Source of the DNA: Mesorhizobium sp. CU3
GTDB taxonomy: Bacteria; Pseudomonadota; Alphaproteobacteria; Rhizobiales; Rhizobiaceae
Length of the DNA: 64,000 nucleotides
NCBI RefSeq assembly: GCF_006442965.1
Contig: NZ_VFWX01000017.1
Span: forward strand, 78,154 to 142,153
Reading direction: 5' to 3'
Below, piece by piece: positions 25,028 to 32,891 of the stretch (position 1 is the stretch's first letter; each line of letters begins with the position of its first letter). The notes below the pieces were generated by a model. It saw only the letters and a program-made list of their open reading frames with translations, ran no database searches and was not told where the DNA came from. The translations under genes and the position numbers were made by a program.

Positions 25028-25206
25028 CGTCATCCACGGGCGAAGCAAGGAGCGAAGCGACGCGCGCAGACCCGAGGATCCATGCCGTTACCTAAGCCGT
25101 AGAGTGCAGCGGTACAGAATTCTGCATCGTTGCGGCGCGTCGACGTCACGGAATGGATCCTCGGGTCTCCGCGTCCGCTTCGCTCCCGCTCCGCCCGTGG
25201 ATGACG
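25028..25206. repeat. About 180-base palindromic intergenic repeat, copy 2
   Basis: Begins CGTCATCCACGGGCG and ends CGCCCGTGGATGACG, so its own ends are perfectly inverted. It shares the ends and the GAGTGCAGCGG...CAGAATTCTGCA centre with the copy at 20347. It fills the gap between phnE and the convergent epimerase gene and could act as a bidirectional transcription stop. Confidence 0.8.
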
Positions 25207-25219
25207 AAGAGAGAGACGC

Positions 25220-26071
25220 TTACGCGGCAGCCTTCCACCCATCCCTGATATGCCGATACCCCTCGCGATAAACCGCCTCCGGGCTCTCCGCGAAATCCCG
25301 CCACACCTTCGTCGCCGCCGCCAGATCCTTCAGCGACCGCCCGAACGCTTCGATCGTCAGCCAGTCGTCATAGCCACTCTTGCGGATGGCGGAGAATGTT
25401 TCCTTCCAGGGAATATTGCCGCGCCCCGGCACGCCGCGGTCGTTCTCTGAAATGTGGATGTGAACGACGTTCCGCCGGTTGCGCGTATAGGCGCCGATCG
25501 GGTCGGCTTCCTCGATATTGGCGTGGAACGTGTCGTACATCGCCTTGATGTGCGGCCGGTCGATCGCGTCGATATGCTCCGACAGATCGTCCATCGTGTT
25601 CAGCAGATAGCATTCGAAGCGGTTGAGCGCTTCGAGCCCGATGGTCACGCCCTTCTTGCCCGCATGGTCGCCGATGGCGCGCTGCGAGGCGACCGAGCGC
25701 TTCTTCTCGGCCGCCGTCGGCCCGCTCCCGGAAAACGCGCCGAGTGTCGAATGCAGCGGTCCGCTCAGCAGGTCGGCGCCGAGCGCTGCGCTGCAGTCGA
25801 TCGCCCATTTCATGTAGTCGATGCCGGCCTTGCGCGTGGCTGCATCCGGCGAGATCAGGCTCATCGCCGGATCGCCCATCGCGGTGACCGCGGTGCGCTC
25901 CAGCCCGATGCGATCGAGCATCGCGCAGAGCTTGCTATAGTCGTCCGGTGAGCCAGCGAAGACCGGGATCTCGACCCCGTCGAAGCCGGTCGCCTTGATG
26001 TCCTTGAGAAGCGCCTCGTGCTTCTTCGAAACGCTTGTCGTCCACAAGAACATGCACATGCCGATTTTCAT
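25220..26071 (-). CDS. Sugar epimerase-type TIM barrel (tagatose/psicose 3-epimerase family)
   Basis: A 283-residue AP-endonuclease-2/xylose-isomerase-like barrel. Metal and catalytic positions of ketose 3-epimerases are visible: Glu in GLEALNRFE, Asp and His in MYDTFHANIEE, His in HIHISEND and Glu in TIEAFG; PGRGNIPW is also typical. A GGGGGAGGGG site precedes the ATG at 26071; the frame is open upstream through a repeat. Last gene of a three-gene minus-strand operon with an oxidoreductase and a second barrel. Exact sugar unknown. Confidence 0.85.
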   Translation of the reverse strand: MKIGMCMFLWTTSVSKKHEALLKDIKATGFDGVEIPVFAGSPDDYSKLCAMLDRIGLERTAVTAMGDPAMSLISPDAATRKAGIDYMKWAIDCSAALGADLLSGPLHSTLGAFSGSGPTAAEKKRSVASQRAIGDHAGKKGVTIGLEALNRFECYLLNTMDDLSEHIDAIDRPHIKAMYDTFHANIEEADPIGAYTRNRRNVVHIHISENDRGVPGRGNIPWKETFSAIRKSGYDDWLTIEAFGRSLKDLAAATKVWRDFAESPEAVYREGYRHIRDGWKAAA

Positions 26072-26117
26072 CGACCCCTCCCCCGGCTTGCTGGCCAGCC
26101 ATTTGCGCCAGCGGCCA

Positions 26118-26225
26118 CACTCCCCCTCATCCGGCCGCTTTGCGGCCACCTTCTCCCCAAGGGGAGAGGTCGGATTGCCCCGAATTGCGTTTGCAATTCG
26201 GCTTGGCAATTCGGATGAGGGTGAG
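26118..26225. repeat. Palindromic repeat with nested hairpins
   Basis: Outer ends CCCTCATCCG and CGGATGAGGG are inverted. Inside lie CCGGCCGC/GCGGCC, TCTCCCC-AAGGGGAGA and CGAATTGC-GTTTGCAATTCG. It occupies the gap between two genes of the epimerase operon and would form a strong RNA structure. Confidence 0.75.
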
Positions 26226-26233
26226 TCTCGCCC

Positions 26234-27421
26234 CTACAGCTTCGTCCACGCCCCGTTTTTCTTCGACGACTTCACGCAGGCCTCGATGAAGGCCATACCT
26301 TCGACGCCATCCTCGATCGTCGGGAAGATCACATCCTTAGCCGGCTTGCCGCCCTTCCGGCGCGCCGCGCGGATGGCCCGTGCCGCCTCCTGGTAGATAT
26401 TGGCGAAGCCTTCGAGATAGCCTTCCGGATGGCCCGACGGCACACGCGTCACGCGCCCAGCGGCCGGTATCGCGCCGGCTCCGGCGCGAGTCAAAAGCTG
26501 CTTCGGTTGGCCGAACGGCGTGTACCAGAGATAGTTCGGATCGGCCTGCACCCATTCCAGCCCGCCCTTCGAGCCGTAGATGCGCAGCTTCAGCCCGTTC
26601 TCATGGCCGGGCGCCACCTGGCTCGCCCAGATCATGCCCTTGGCCGGATGCTTGTTGCCGACCGGCTTGAAGCGCAGCATGACGTTGACGTTGTCGTCGA
26701 GCTGACGTCCAGGCACGAAGGCGTCGAGATCGGCCGACAGCGTATCGAGCTCCAGCCCGGAAACGAAGCGGGCGAGGTTATAGGCATGCGTGCCGATGTC
26801 GCCCAGCGCGCCGCCGGCGCCGGCTTGCTTCGGATCGGAGCGCCACGACGCCTGCTTCTGGCCGGTGGCGGCGAGGTCTTCGGTCAGCCAGTCCTGCGGA
26901 TATTCCGACTGCACGATGCGGATGTCGCCGAGCTGGCCCTTGGCCACCATCTCGCGCGCCTGGCGGATCATCGGATAGGCAGTGTAGTTGTGGGTCAGCA
27001 CGAACACCTTGCCGGTCTTCTCGACCAGAGCGGCGAGCTTCTTCGCCTCCGCCAGCGAGGTGGCCAGCGGCTTGTCGCAGATGACATGGATGCCGGCCTC
27101 GAGGAAGGCTTTGGCCGCCGGCACATGGACATTGTTGGGCGTCACGATCGCCGCAGCTTCGATGCCATCCGGGCGCTTGGCTTCGGCCTTCGCCATCTCG
27201 GCATAGGAGCCGTAGCTGCGTGCCGGATCGAGTCCGAGTTCCTCTGCCGACGCCTTGGCGCGCTCGGGGTTCGCTGAAAGCGCACCCGCAACCAGCACGA
27301 AGTCGTTGTCCATGCGCGCCGCGATGCGATGCACCGCGCCGATGAATGCGCCCTGGCCGCCGCCGACCATACCATAGCGGATCGGGCCGCCTCCCGTTTC
27401 CGACTTCGATGCGCCGACCAT
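26234..27421 (-). CDS. Gfo/Idh/MocA-family NAD(P) oxidoreductase
   Basis: A 395-residue dehydrogenase with an N-terminal Rossmann fold (GMVGGGQGAFIGAVHR) and the family segments VHVPAAKAFLEAGIHVICDKPLA, where CDKP holds the catalytic-region Lys, and DIGTHAYN with its conserved His. Such enzymes oxidise a ring hydroxyl of a sugar or cyclitol. GAGGAGAG precedes the ATG. Flanked by two epimerase-type barrels, an arrangement often seen where a 3-keto sugar intermediate is made and then rearranged or eliminated. Substrate unknown. Confidence 0.87.
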   Translation of the reverse strand: MVGASKSETGGGPIRYGMVGGGQGAFIGAVHRIAARMDNDFVLVAGALSANPERAKASAEELGLDPARSYGSYAEMAKAEAKRPDGIEAAAIVTPNNVHVPAAKAFLEAGIHVICDKPLATSLAEAKKLAALVEKTGKVFVLTHNYTAYPMIRQAREMVAKGQLGDIRIVQSEYPQDWLTEDLAATGQKQASWRSDPKQAGAGGALGDIGTHAYNLARFVSGLELDTLSADLDAFVPGRQLDDNVNVMLRFKPVGNKHPAKGMIWASQVAPGHENGLKLRIYGSKGGLEWVQADPNYLWYTPFGQPKQLLTRAGAGAIPAAGRVTRVPSGHPEGYLEGFANIYQEAARAIRAARRKGGKPAKDVIFPTIEDGVEGMAFIEACVKSSKKNGAWTKL

Positions 27422-27444
27422 TTTCGTACTCTCCTCTTTGGCTC

Positions 27445-27501
27445 CTCACCCTCCCCCTTGCGGAGAGGGCCGACGCACAGCGTCGGAGCGGGGTATAGGG
27501 G
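27445..27501. repeat. Short palindromic repeat
   Basis: Contains CTCACCCTCCCCCTTGCGG followed by a perfect hairpin CCGACGC-ACA-GCGTCGG at 27470-27486 and GGGGTATAGGGG. Resembles dispersed rhizobial intergenic elements. It lies between two genes of the epimerase operon. Confidence 0.55.
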
Positions 27502-27569
27502 TCCGCTACGGCTTGCAATTCAATCCCGTCCGGACCCGCAGTCGAATCTTCTCAAGTGAAGTTCGCGGG

Positions 27570-28625
27570 TCAAATCCCCATCATCGCGCGCAGCAGCTTT
27601 TTGTCGGTCGTGCCGGCGGCGAAATCGTCGAAGGCCTTTTCCGTCACCCGGATGATGTGGTGCTGGATGAAGGGCGCGCCCTCGGCGGCGCCGTCCTCGG
27701 GATGTTTCAGGCAGCACTCCCATTCCAGCACCGCCCAGGAATCGTAATTGTACTGGGTGAGCTTGGAGAAGATGCCGCTGAAATCCACCTGCCCGTCACC
27801 CAGCGAGCGGAAGCGGCCGGCGCGGTTCACCCAGCCCTGATAGCCGGAATAGACGCCTTGCCGCCCGGTCGGGTTGAACTCGGCATCCTTGACGTGGAAG
27901 GCCTTGATCCGCTCGTGATAGATGTCGATGAATTCGAGATAGTCGAGCTGCTGCAAGAGGAAGTGCGAGGGGTCGTAATTGATGTTGCAGCGCTTGTGGC
28001 CGCCGACCGCGTCGAGGAACATCTCGAAGGTCGCGCCGTCGAACACGTCCTCGGAAGGATGAATCTCGTAGCCGACATCGACGCCATTGTCTTCATAGAC
28101 GTCGAGGATCGGCTTCCAGCGTTTGCCGAGTTCGCCGAAGGCTTCCTCGATGAGCCCGGCCGGCCGCTGCGGAAACGGGTAGAGGTAGGGGAAAGCCAGC
28201 GAGCCAGTGAACGAAACCGAAGCATTCAGCCCGAGATTGCGCGACGCCTTGGCGCCGAACTTCATCTGTTCGACCGCCCATTTCTGCCGCGCCTTGGGAT
28301 TGTTGTGCACCGATGGCGGCGCAAAGCCGTCCATCTGCGCGTCATAGGCCGGATGCACCGCCACCAACTGTCCCTGCAGATGCGTCGACAGTTCGGTGAT
28401 CTCGACGCCGGCTTCGGCGCAGATGCCTTTCACCTCGTCGCAATAGGCCTTCGACGACGCGGCCTTTTTCAGGTCGAACAGCCGGCCGTCCCAGGTCGGG
28501 ATCTGCACGCCTTTGTAGCCGAGGCCGGCCGCCCATTTGGTGATCGAAGCCAGCGAATTGAAGGGCGCCGCATCGCCCGCGAACTGCGCCAGAAACAGGC
28601 CGGGACCCTTCATCGTCGTCGGCAT
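27570..28625 (-). CDS. Sugar phosphate isomerase/epimerase-type TIM barrel
   Basis: A 351-residue xylose-isomerase-like barrel, longer than its two relatives in this window. Conserved parts include GYEIHPSEDVFDG (catalytic Glu), NINYDPSHFLLQQ, FHVKDAEF and AVLEWECC. Several in-frame ATGs cluster at the start; 28625 has the best spacing from GGGAGG. First gene of the operon. An FCD-regulator-type site lies 106 bases upstream. Proteins of this type accompany Gfo/Idh/MocA oxidoreductases in cyclitol and keto-sugar pathways; the reaction is not known. Confidence 0.82.
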   Translation of the reverse strand: MPTTMKGPGLFLAQFAGDAAPFNSLASITKWAAGLGYKGVQIPTWDGRLFDLKKAASSKAYCDEVKGICAEAGVEITELSTHLQGQLVAVHPAYDAQMDGFAPPSVHNNPKARQKWAVEQMKFGAKASRNLGLNASVSFTGSLAFPYLYPFPQRPAGLIEEAFGELGKRWKPILDVYEDNGVDVGYEIHPSEDVFDGATFEMFLDAVGGHKRCNINYDPSHFLLQQLDYLEFIDIYHERIKAFHVKDAEFNPTGRQGVYSGYQGWVNRAGRFRSLGDGQVDFSGIFSKLTQYNYDSWAVLEWECCLKHPEDGAAEGAPFIQHHIIRVTEKAFDDFAAGTTDKKLLRAMMGI

Positions 28626-28730
28626 CGGCATCCTCCCTCGTTTGATTTCCGCGACCAAGCATAGCGCCGATTGAAGTCAGGGCCAGCCCGGTCGATCTCT
28701 TTCTGCCGGCATTTGTGCGCGGCTTCATTC

Positions 28731-28741
28731 TGGTATTACCA
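28731..28741. promoter_or_regulatory. FadR-type operator TGGT-ATT-ACCA, epimerase operon
   Basis: TGGTATTACCA matches the TGGT-N3-ACCA pattern bound by GntR regulators of the FadR type. It is 106 bases from the start at 28625. The same 13 bases CTGGTATTACCAA recur at 43088-43100 before the CUT1 importer. Confidence 0.55.
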
Positions 28742-28910
28742 AATCTCCATTTTTGGTCAAGCGGGCGAGACGGGCCCGCAAGCCAGGCGCTTGGCTATCG
28801 GCTATTGTATTTACTGTTGAAAATCAAATGTATAAGGCATCACAATGGCGTTATGGCCGTACTTCTTGCCGTACAAGTGAATTTGCGCTAGAGGTCATCA
28901 AGGACCCAAT

Positions 28911-28921
28911 TGGTCGAACCA
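28911..28921. promoter_or_regulatory. FadR-type operator TGGT-CGA-ACCA
   Basis: TGGTCGAACCA lies 106 bases from the plus-strand gene at 29027, mirroring the site at 28731. The GntR protein encoded at 31143 is the natural candidate to bind both. Confidence 0.5.
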
Positions 28922-29026
28922 GTTTCGAGAAAATCGCTGGAACGCCGTGGGGCGGAGATTACGCGACGGGTTCGCAGGAGAACGTCGCGAGTAAACATGA
29001 CAGGCGAATTCTGGGGAGGATAGACC

Positions 29027-29914
29027 ATGCATCTTTCGACGCACAACTGGATGCGCGCGGAGCCGTTGGAGGTGACGCTGAAGCGCATCAAGAAATTCGG
29101 CTATGAATCGATCGAGATTTCCGGCGAACCCGAGCAGTACAAGACCAAGGAGACGCGCGCCCTGTTGAAGGAGCACGGCATCCGCTGCTGGGGTTCGGTG
29201 ACGCTGATGCTGGGCGAACGCAACCTCGCCGCCAAGAACCAGGGCCAGCGCGAAAGGTCGGTCCAATACGTCAAGGACGTGCTGACCATGGTGAGCGAGC
29301 TCGAGGGCGAGATCATCACCCTGGTGCCCGCGACCGTCGGCAAGGTGGTGCCGGACGGCACCGAGGCGGAGGAATGGGGCTGGGTGGTCGACGCCACGCG
29401 CGAATGCTTCGCCCATGCCAAGAAGGTCGGCGTCAAGATCGCCGTCGAGCCGCTCAACCGCTTCGAGACCTATCTCTTCAACCGCGGCGCCCAGGCGCTG
29501 GCGCTCGCCGATGCGGTGAGCCCGGAATGCGGCGTCTGCCTCGACGCCTACCACATCCACATGGAGGAATTTAACGTCTATGACGCCATCCGCCAGGTGG
29601 GAAAGCGCCTCTACGACTTCCACGTCGCCGACAACAACCGCTTCGCCGCGGGCCTCGGCCAGATCGACTGGCCGAAGATCGTGCGCACGCTGAAGGAAGT
29701 CGGCTATGACGGCGCGTTGACCAACGAGTTCGTCGCGCCGGTAGACCGCACGCCGGCCGCGCCTTATCCGGAAATGGTCGAGCGCAATCCGGTCGACATC
29801 TCGCCCGAGCAGCTCAAATTCATCCAGGACCATGGCTCCAGCGTGCTGACGGAAAAATTCTACACCGATCAGATGCGCATCACCGCCGAAACGCTGCTGC
29901 CGCTGATCAAGTAG
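29027..29914 (+). CDS. Sugar phosphate isomerase/epimerase-type TIM barrel
   Basis: A 295-residue barrel of the ketose 3-epimerase group. Visible residues include Glu in IAVEPLNRFET, Asp and His in CLDAYHIHMEE, His in YDFHVADNNR and Glu in LTNEFVAP. GGGGAGGA precedes the ATG. It heads a plus-strand operon with an enolase-superfamily enzyme, a GntR regulator and a hydroxyacid dehydrogenase, and diverges from the other epimerase operon. Substrate unknown. Confidence 0.85.
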   Translation: MHLSTHNWMRAEPLEVTLKRIKKFGYESIEISGEPEQYKTKETRALLKEHGIRCWGSVTLMLGERNLAAKNQGQRERSVQYVKDVLTMVSELEGEIITLVPATVGKVVPDGTEAEEWGWVVDATRECFAHAKKVGVKIAVEPLNRFETYLFNRGAQALALADAVSPECGVCLDAYHIHMEEFNVYDAIRQVGKRLYDFHVADNNRFAAGLGQIDWPKIVRTLKEVGYDGALTNEFVAPVDRTPAAPYPEMVERNPVDISPEQLKFIQDHGSSVLTEKFYTDQMRITAETLLPLIK

Positions 29915-29970
29915 ACGATCCGAAGCTCCGCCCTTCCGCCTCGACCGGCGGCAGGGCCCCGGGGAAGACC

Positions 29971-31140
29971 ATGCGCATCAAAAGCGTCCAGGCCTGGTGG
30001 GTCCGCATCCCGATCGAAGTCGCGAAGCAGCATCGCAGCGACTTCGGTCAGGTGACGACGTTCGACGCCGCCATTTTGCGCATCGAGACCGATGATGGCC
30101 TGGTCGGCTGGGGCGAAGGCAAGAACGCCGCCGGCAGCGCCGGCAGCTACGGCGCGCTCGTCCATATGCTGAACCACGAGATCGGCCCGCAGCTCATCGG
30201 CCGCGACCCCGGCGATATCTCCGTCATCTGGGAAATGCTCTACAACGGCGTGCGCCATGAGACGGCGGCGCATAGCGGCCATGCCATGCCGCAGCTGGCA
30301 CGGCGCGGCGTCAGCGTGGCGGCGATCAGCGCCGTCGACATCGCGCTCTGGGACATTCTCGGCAAGTCGCTCGGCCAACCTGTCTGGCGGCTCATCGGCG
30401 GCCGCAAGGTGGAGCGCATGCAGGCCTATGCTTCCGGCGGCTGGGCGCCCGCCGAGGCCATTGGCGAGCAACTGAAATCCTACATCGCCAAGGGCGGCTT
30501 CAAGGCGCTGAAGATGCGCGTCGGCTCGATGGACGGCGCACCGCATGTTTCGGCCGCGCGCGTGCGCGCCGCGAGGGCCGCGATCGGACCGGATGTCGAC
30601 CTCATGGTCGACGCGCACGGCACCTACACCGTCGCCGAGGCCAAGCGCTTCATCAGCCTCACCGCCGACCTAGACCTTGCCTGGTTCGAGGAGCCGGTGA
30701 TCGCCGACGACAAGCCCGGCATGGCCGAGCTGCGCGCCTCCGGCGCGACCCCGATCGCCACCGGCGAAAGCGAGGCGACGCGCTACGCCTTCCGCGATCT
30801 CGCCGTGCTGAAATCGGCCGACATATTCCAGCCGGATCCGGCCTTCTGCGGCGGCATCAGCGAGGCGATGAAGATCGGCACCATAGCCAGCGCCTTCAAC
30901 CTGCGGCTGGCGCCGCATCTGTGGGCCGGCGCGCCCTGCTTCTTCGCCGGCCTGCATGTCTGCGCCGCCTCGCCGGCCAGCTTCATCATCGAATTTTCGC
31001 TCGGCGCCAATCCGATGATACACGATCTCGTTCACGAGACTGTCGAAACAAAGGACGGTATGATAGCGATCCCTGAAAAGCCCGGGCTGGGATTCACCAT
31101 CTCCGAGCGGTTCCTGGAGGCGCACGCGCAACGCATTTGA
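29971..31140 (+). CDS. Enolase-superfamily dehydratase/racemase (mandelate racemase group)
   Basis: A 389-residue barrel enzyme. Probable metal ligands are Asp214 (MVDAHG), Glu240 (FEEP) and Glu266 (GES); catalytic bases are Lys181 (ALKMRVG) and His316 (APHLWAG). This set matches the mandelate racemase group, most members of which dehydrate sugar acids. Lies 56 bases after the epimerase gene. The regulator gene begins immediately after its stop. Substrate likely an aldonate or related acid, by context only. Confidence 0.85.
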   Translation: MRIKSVQAWWVRIPIEVAKQHRSDFGQVTTFDAAILRIETDDGLVGWGEGKNAAGSAGSYGALVHMLNHEIGPQLIGRDPGDISVIWEMLYNGVRHETAAHSGHAMPQLARRGVSVAAISAVDIALWDILGKSLGQPVWRLIGGRKVERMQAYASGGWAPAEAIGEQLKSYIAKGGFKALKMRVGSMDGAPHVSAARVRAARAAIGPDVDLMVDAHGTYTVAEAKRFISLTADLDLAWFEEPVIADDKPGMAELRASGATPIATGESEATRYAFRDLAVLKSADIFQPDPAFCGGISEAMKIGTIASAFNLRLAPHLWAGAPCFFAGLHVCAASPASFIIEFSLGANPMIHDLVHETVETKDGMIAIPEKPGLGFTISERFLEAHAQRI

Positions 31141-31142
31141 CG

Positions 31143-31859
31143 ATGAAAGAAAAGAACCTCCTCGCGGAACTCGCCGCCTATCTGTTCTCCAACTCGGACA
31201 AGGAGTCGGGCCGCACCCCGTCGGAGCGCGAACTGGCCGAACATTTCGGCGTCAGCCGCGGCCAGATCCGCGAGGCGCTGGCCATCCTCGAAGCGATGCG
31301 CATCGTCGAGCGCCGCGCCAAGTCCGGCATCTATGTCGACACCAAGCAGGCAAGCGTCGAGGCGCTGGCGCTTTTCGCCCGCGCCGGCCTGCCGCTCGAC
31401 CCGGTGCAGATTTACGAGACCGTCGAACTGCGCAAGATCCACGAGATCAAGGCGGCCGAACTTGCCTGCTCGCGGGCCACGGAGGAGAATTTCGAGCGGC
31501 TGCGCGAAATCCTGAAGGCTTCGGAAGAGCGCATCGCCGCCGGCGAAGGCCTCGCCAAGGAGGACCGCGAGTTCCACCTCGAGATCGTGCGAGCCACCAA
31601 GAACGGTGTCTTCCACAACATCTGCAGCGTCTATTACCTGATGGGCGAGCAGCGCCTGCCGATCTATTTCAACGATCTCGAACGCAGCAAGCGCTCGCAT
31701 GCCGAGCACATCCAGATCTACGAGGCGCTGCTGCGCCGCGACGGCAACCTCGCCCAGGCCTTGATGAGCGCGCATCTGCAAGGCGCCGAAAGCTATTGGA
31801 AAGGGATCATCGAAGGCCGCGGCACGGAGCCGAAGAACGCGGCGCTCGAAAAGGCCTGA
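31143..31859 (+). CDS. GntR/FCD (FadR-type) transcription regulator
   Basis: A 238-residue regulator. The N-terminal winged helix is around SERELAEHFGVSRGQIREAL (residues 26-45) and an FCD domain covers about 85-225 with the acidic/His metal positions (EDREFHLEIVRA, HAEHIQIYEALL). The ATG at 31143 comes three bases after the preceding stop; a TTG at 31137 is an alternative. Located inside the catabolic operon, so it probably controls it through the TGGT-N3-ACCA sites at 28731 and 28911, and perhaps the importer at 42926. Confidence 0.87.
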   Translation: MKEKNLLAELAAYLFSNSDKESGRTPSERELAEHFGVSRGQIREALAILEAMRIVERRAKSGIYVDTKQASVEALALFARAGLPLDPVQIYETVELRKIHEIKAAELACSRATEENFERLREILKASEERIAAGEGLAKEDREFHLEIVRATKNGVFHNICSVYYLMGEQRLPIYFNDLERSKRSHAEHIQIYEALLRRDGNLAQALMSAHLQGAESYWKGIIEGRGTEPKNAALEKA

Positions 31860-31863
31860 GGCA

Positions 31864-32844
31864 GTGCACAAGATCCTCTCGACGCATCCGCTGCACCCGC
31901 GCGCCACGGCGATGCTGGCCGGCGCCGGCCGGCTGGCTGTCGCCTCGGCACTCGACGCCAAGACGCTGACCGCCGAAGCGCGCGATGCCGACATCGTCAT
32001 CGTGCGCGCGCCGCTGCCGCCGGAACTGTTCCAGGGCGCGGCCAACCTCCGCGCCGCGATCCGCCATGGCGCCGGGCTGGACATGATCCCGGTCGAGGCG
32101 GCAACCGAAGCCGGTGTGCTGGTGGCGAACGTGCCCGCGGTCAATGCCCGCTCGGTCGCCGAGCATGTGATGTTCGCGGCCCTTGCGCTCTCGCGGCGCT
32201 TCCGGGTGATGGACCGCGACCTGCGCGCCAAGGGCTGGCTCGCCGGGCGCGAACACGCCAATTCGACCAACGAGCTTGCCGGCAAGACCATCGGCATCGT
32301 CGGCCTCGGCGCCGTCGGCCAGGCGGTCGGCCACATCGCCGCGCACGGCTTCGACCTCAATGTCGTGGCCGCCACGCGCAGCCTGCGCCCGGCGCCCGAG
32401 CGCGTCGGCTTCCTGTCGATCGACGCGCTGGTCGAACAGAGCGACATCATCGTGCTCTGCTGCCCGCTGACCGAGGAAACGCGCGGCCTGATCAGCCGCG
32501 AGCGCATCGCCCGCATGAAACCCAATGCGCTGTTGATCAACGTCTCGCGCGGGCCGGTGGTCGACGACGAAGCGCTGATCGAGGCCTTGCGCCATGGCCG
32601 CATTGGCGGCGCGGCATTGGATGTCTTCGCGACGCAACCACTGCCGCCGAACCACCCATATTTCGGTTTCGACAATGTCATCGTCACCCCGCATATGGCC
32701 GGCATCACCGAAGAGTCGATGATGCGCATGGGTACCGGCGCGGCGGGCGAGGCGCTGCTTGTGCTCGCCGGCAAGCTACCGGTCAATCTGCGCAACCCGG
32801 AAGTGGTCGGGCACTACCGGCGGCGCTTCCCGGACGGCGGTTAG
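31864..32844 (+). CDS. D-2-hydroxyacid dehydrogenase
   Basis: A 326-residue NAD(P)-dependent enzyme. The Rossmann motif is GIVGLGAVGQAVG; catalytic Arg is in LINVSRGPVVDD, Glu in the DVFATQPLP region and His in IVTPHMAG. GTG start with a GAGGC site just after the regulator stop. Reduces or oxidises a 2-hydroxy acid, for instance a keto acid from the dehydratase upstream. Its end faces the amidase gene across 47 bases. Confidence 0.87.
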   Translation: MHKILSTHPLHPRATAMLAGAGRLAVASALDAKTLTAEARDADIVIVRAPLPPELFQGAANLRAAIRHGAGLDMIPVEAATEAGVLVANVPAVNARSVAEHVMFAALALSRRFRVMDRDLRAKGWLAGREHANSTNELAGKTIGIVGLGAVGQAVGHIAAHGFDLNVVAATRSLRPAPERVGFLSIDALVEQSDIIVLCCPLTEETRGLISRERIARMKPNALLINVSRGPVVDDEALIEALRHGRIGGAALDVFATQPLPPNHPYFGFDNVIVTPHMAGITEESMMRMGTGAAGEALLVLAGKLPVNLRNPEVVGHYRRRFPDGG

Positions 32845-32891
32845 TTACCGGCGGCCATCGCGAGGGTGCAGCGGGCCGGCGCGGCGCCCTA

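Larger units (their letters stand above)
28626..29026. other. Intergenic control region of the epimerase operons
   Basis: 401 bases between divergent genes. Two TGGT-N3-ACCA sites (28731 and 28911) are listed separately. The stretch 28790-28870 is AT-rich and probably holds promoters. An open frame on the plus strand (28753-29106) shows no coding character. Confidence 0.65.

Noticed and set aside
23568..25037. 489-codon minus-strand frame opposite phnE2
   Set aside because: Arg/Asp/His-rich shadow translation with no recognisable domain; phnE2 is clear on the plus strand.
20347..25206. Composite transposon carrying phnCDEE
   Set aside because: The flanking repeats are short palindromic elements with no transposase, terminal repeats of an insertion sequence or target duplication visible.
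28753..29106. Plus-strand open frame in the epimerase intergenic region
   Set aside because: It overlaps the real epimerase start, has no ribosome site and reads as random sequence; the region carries operators instead.
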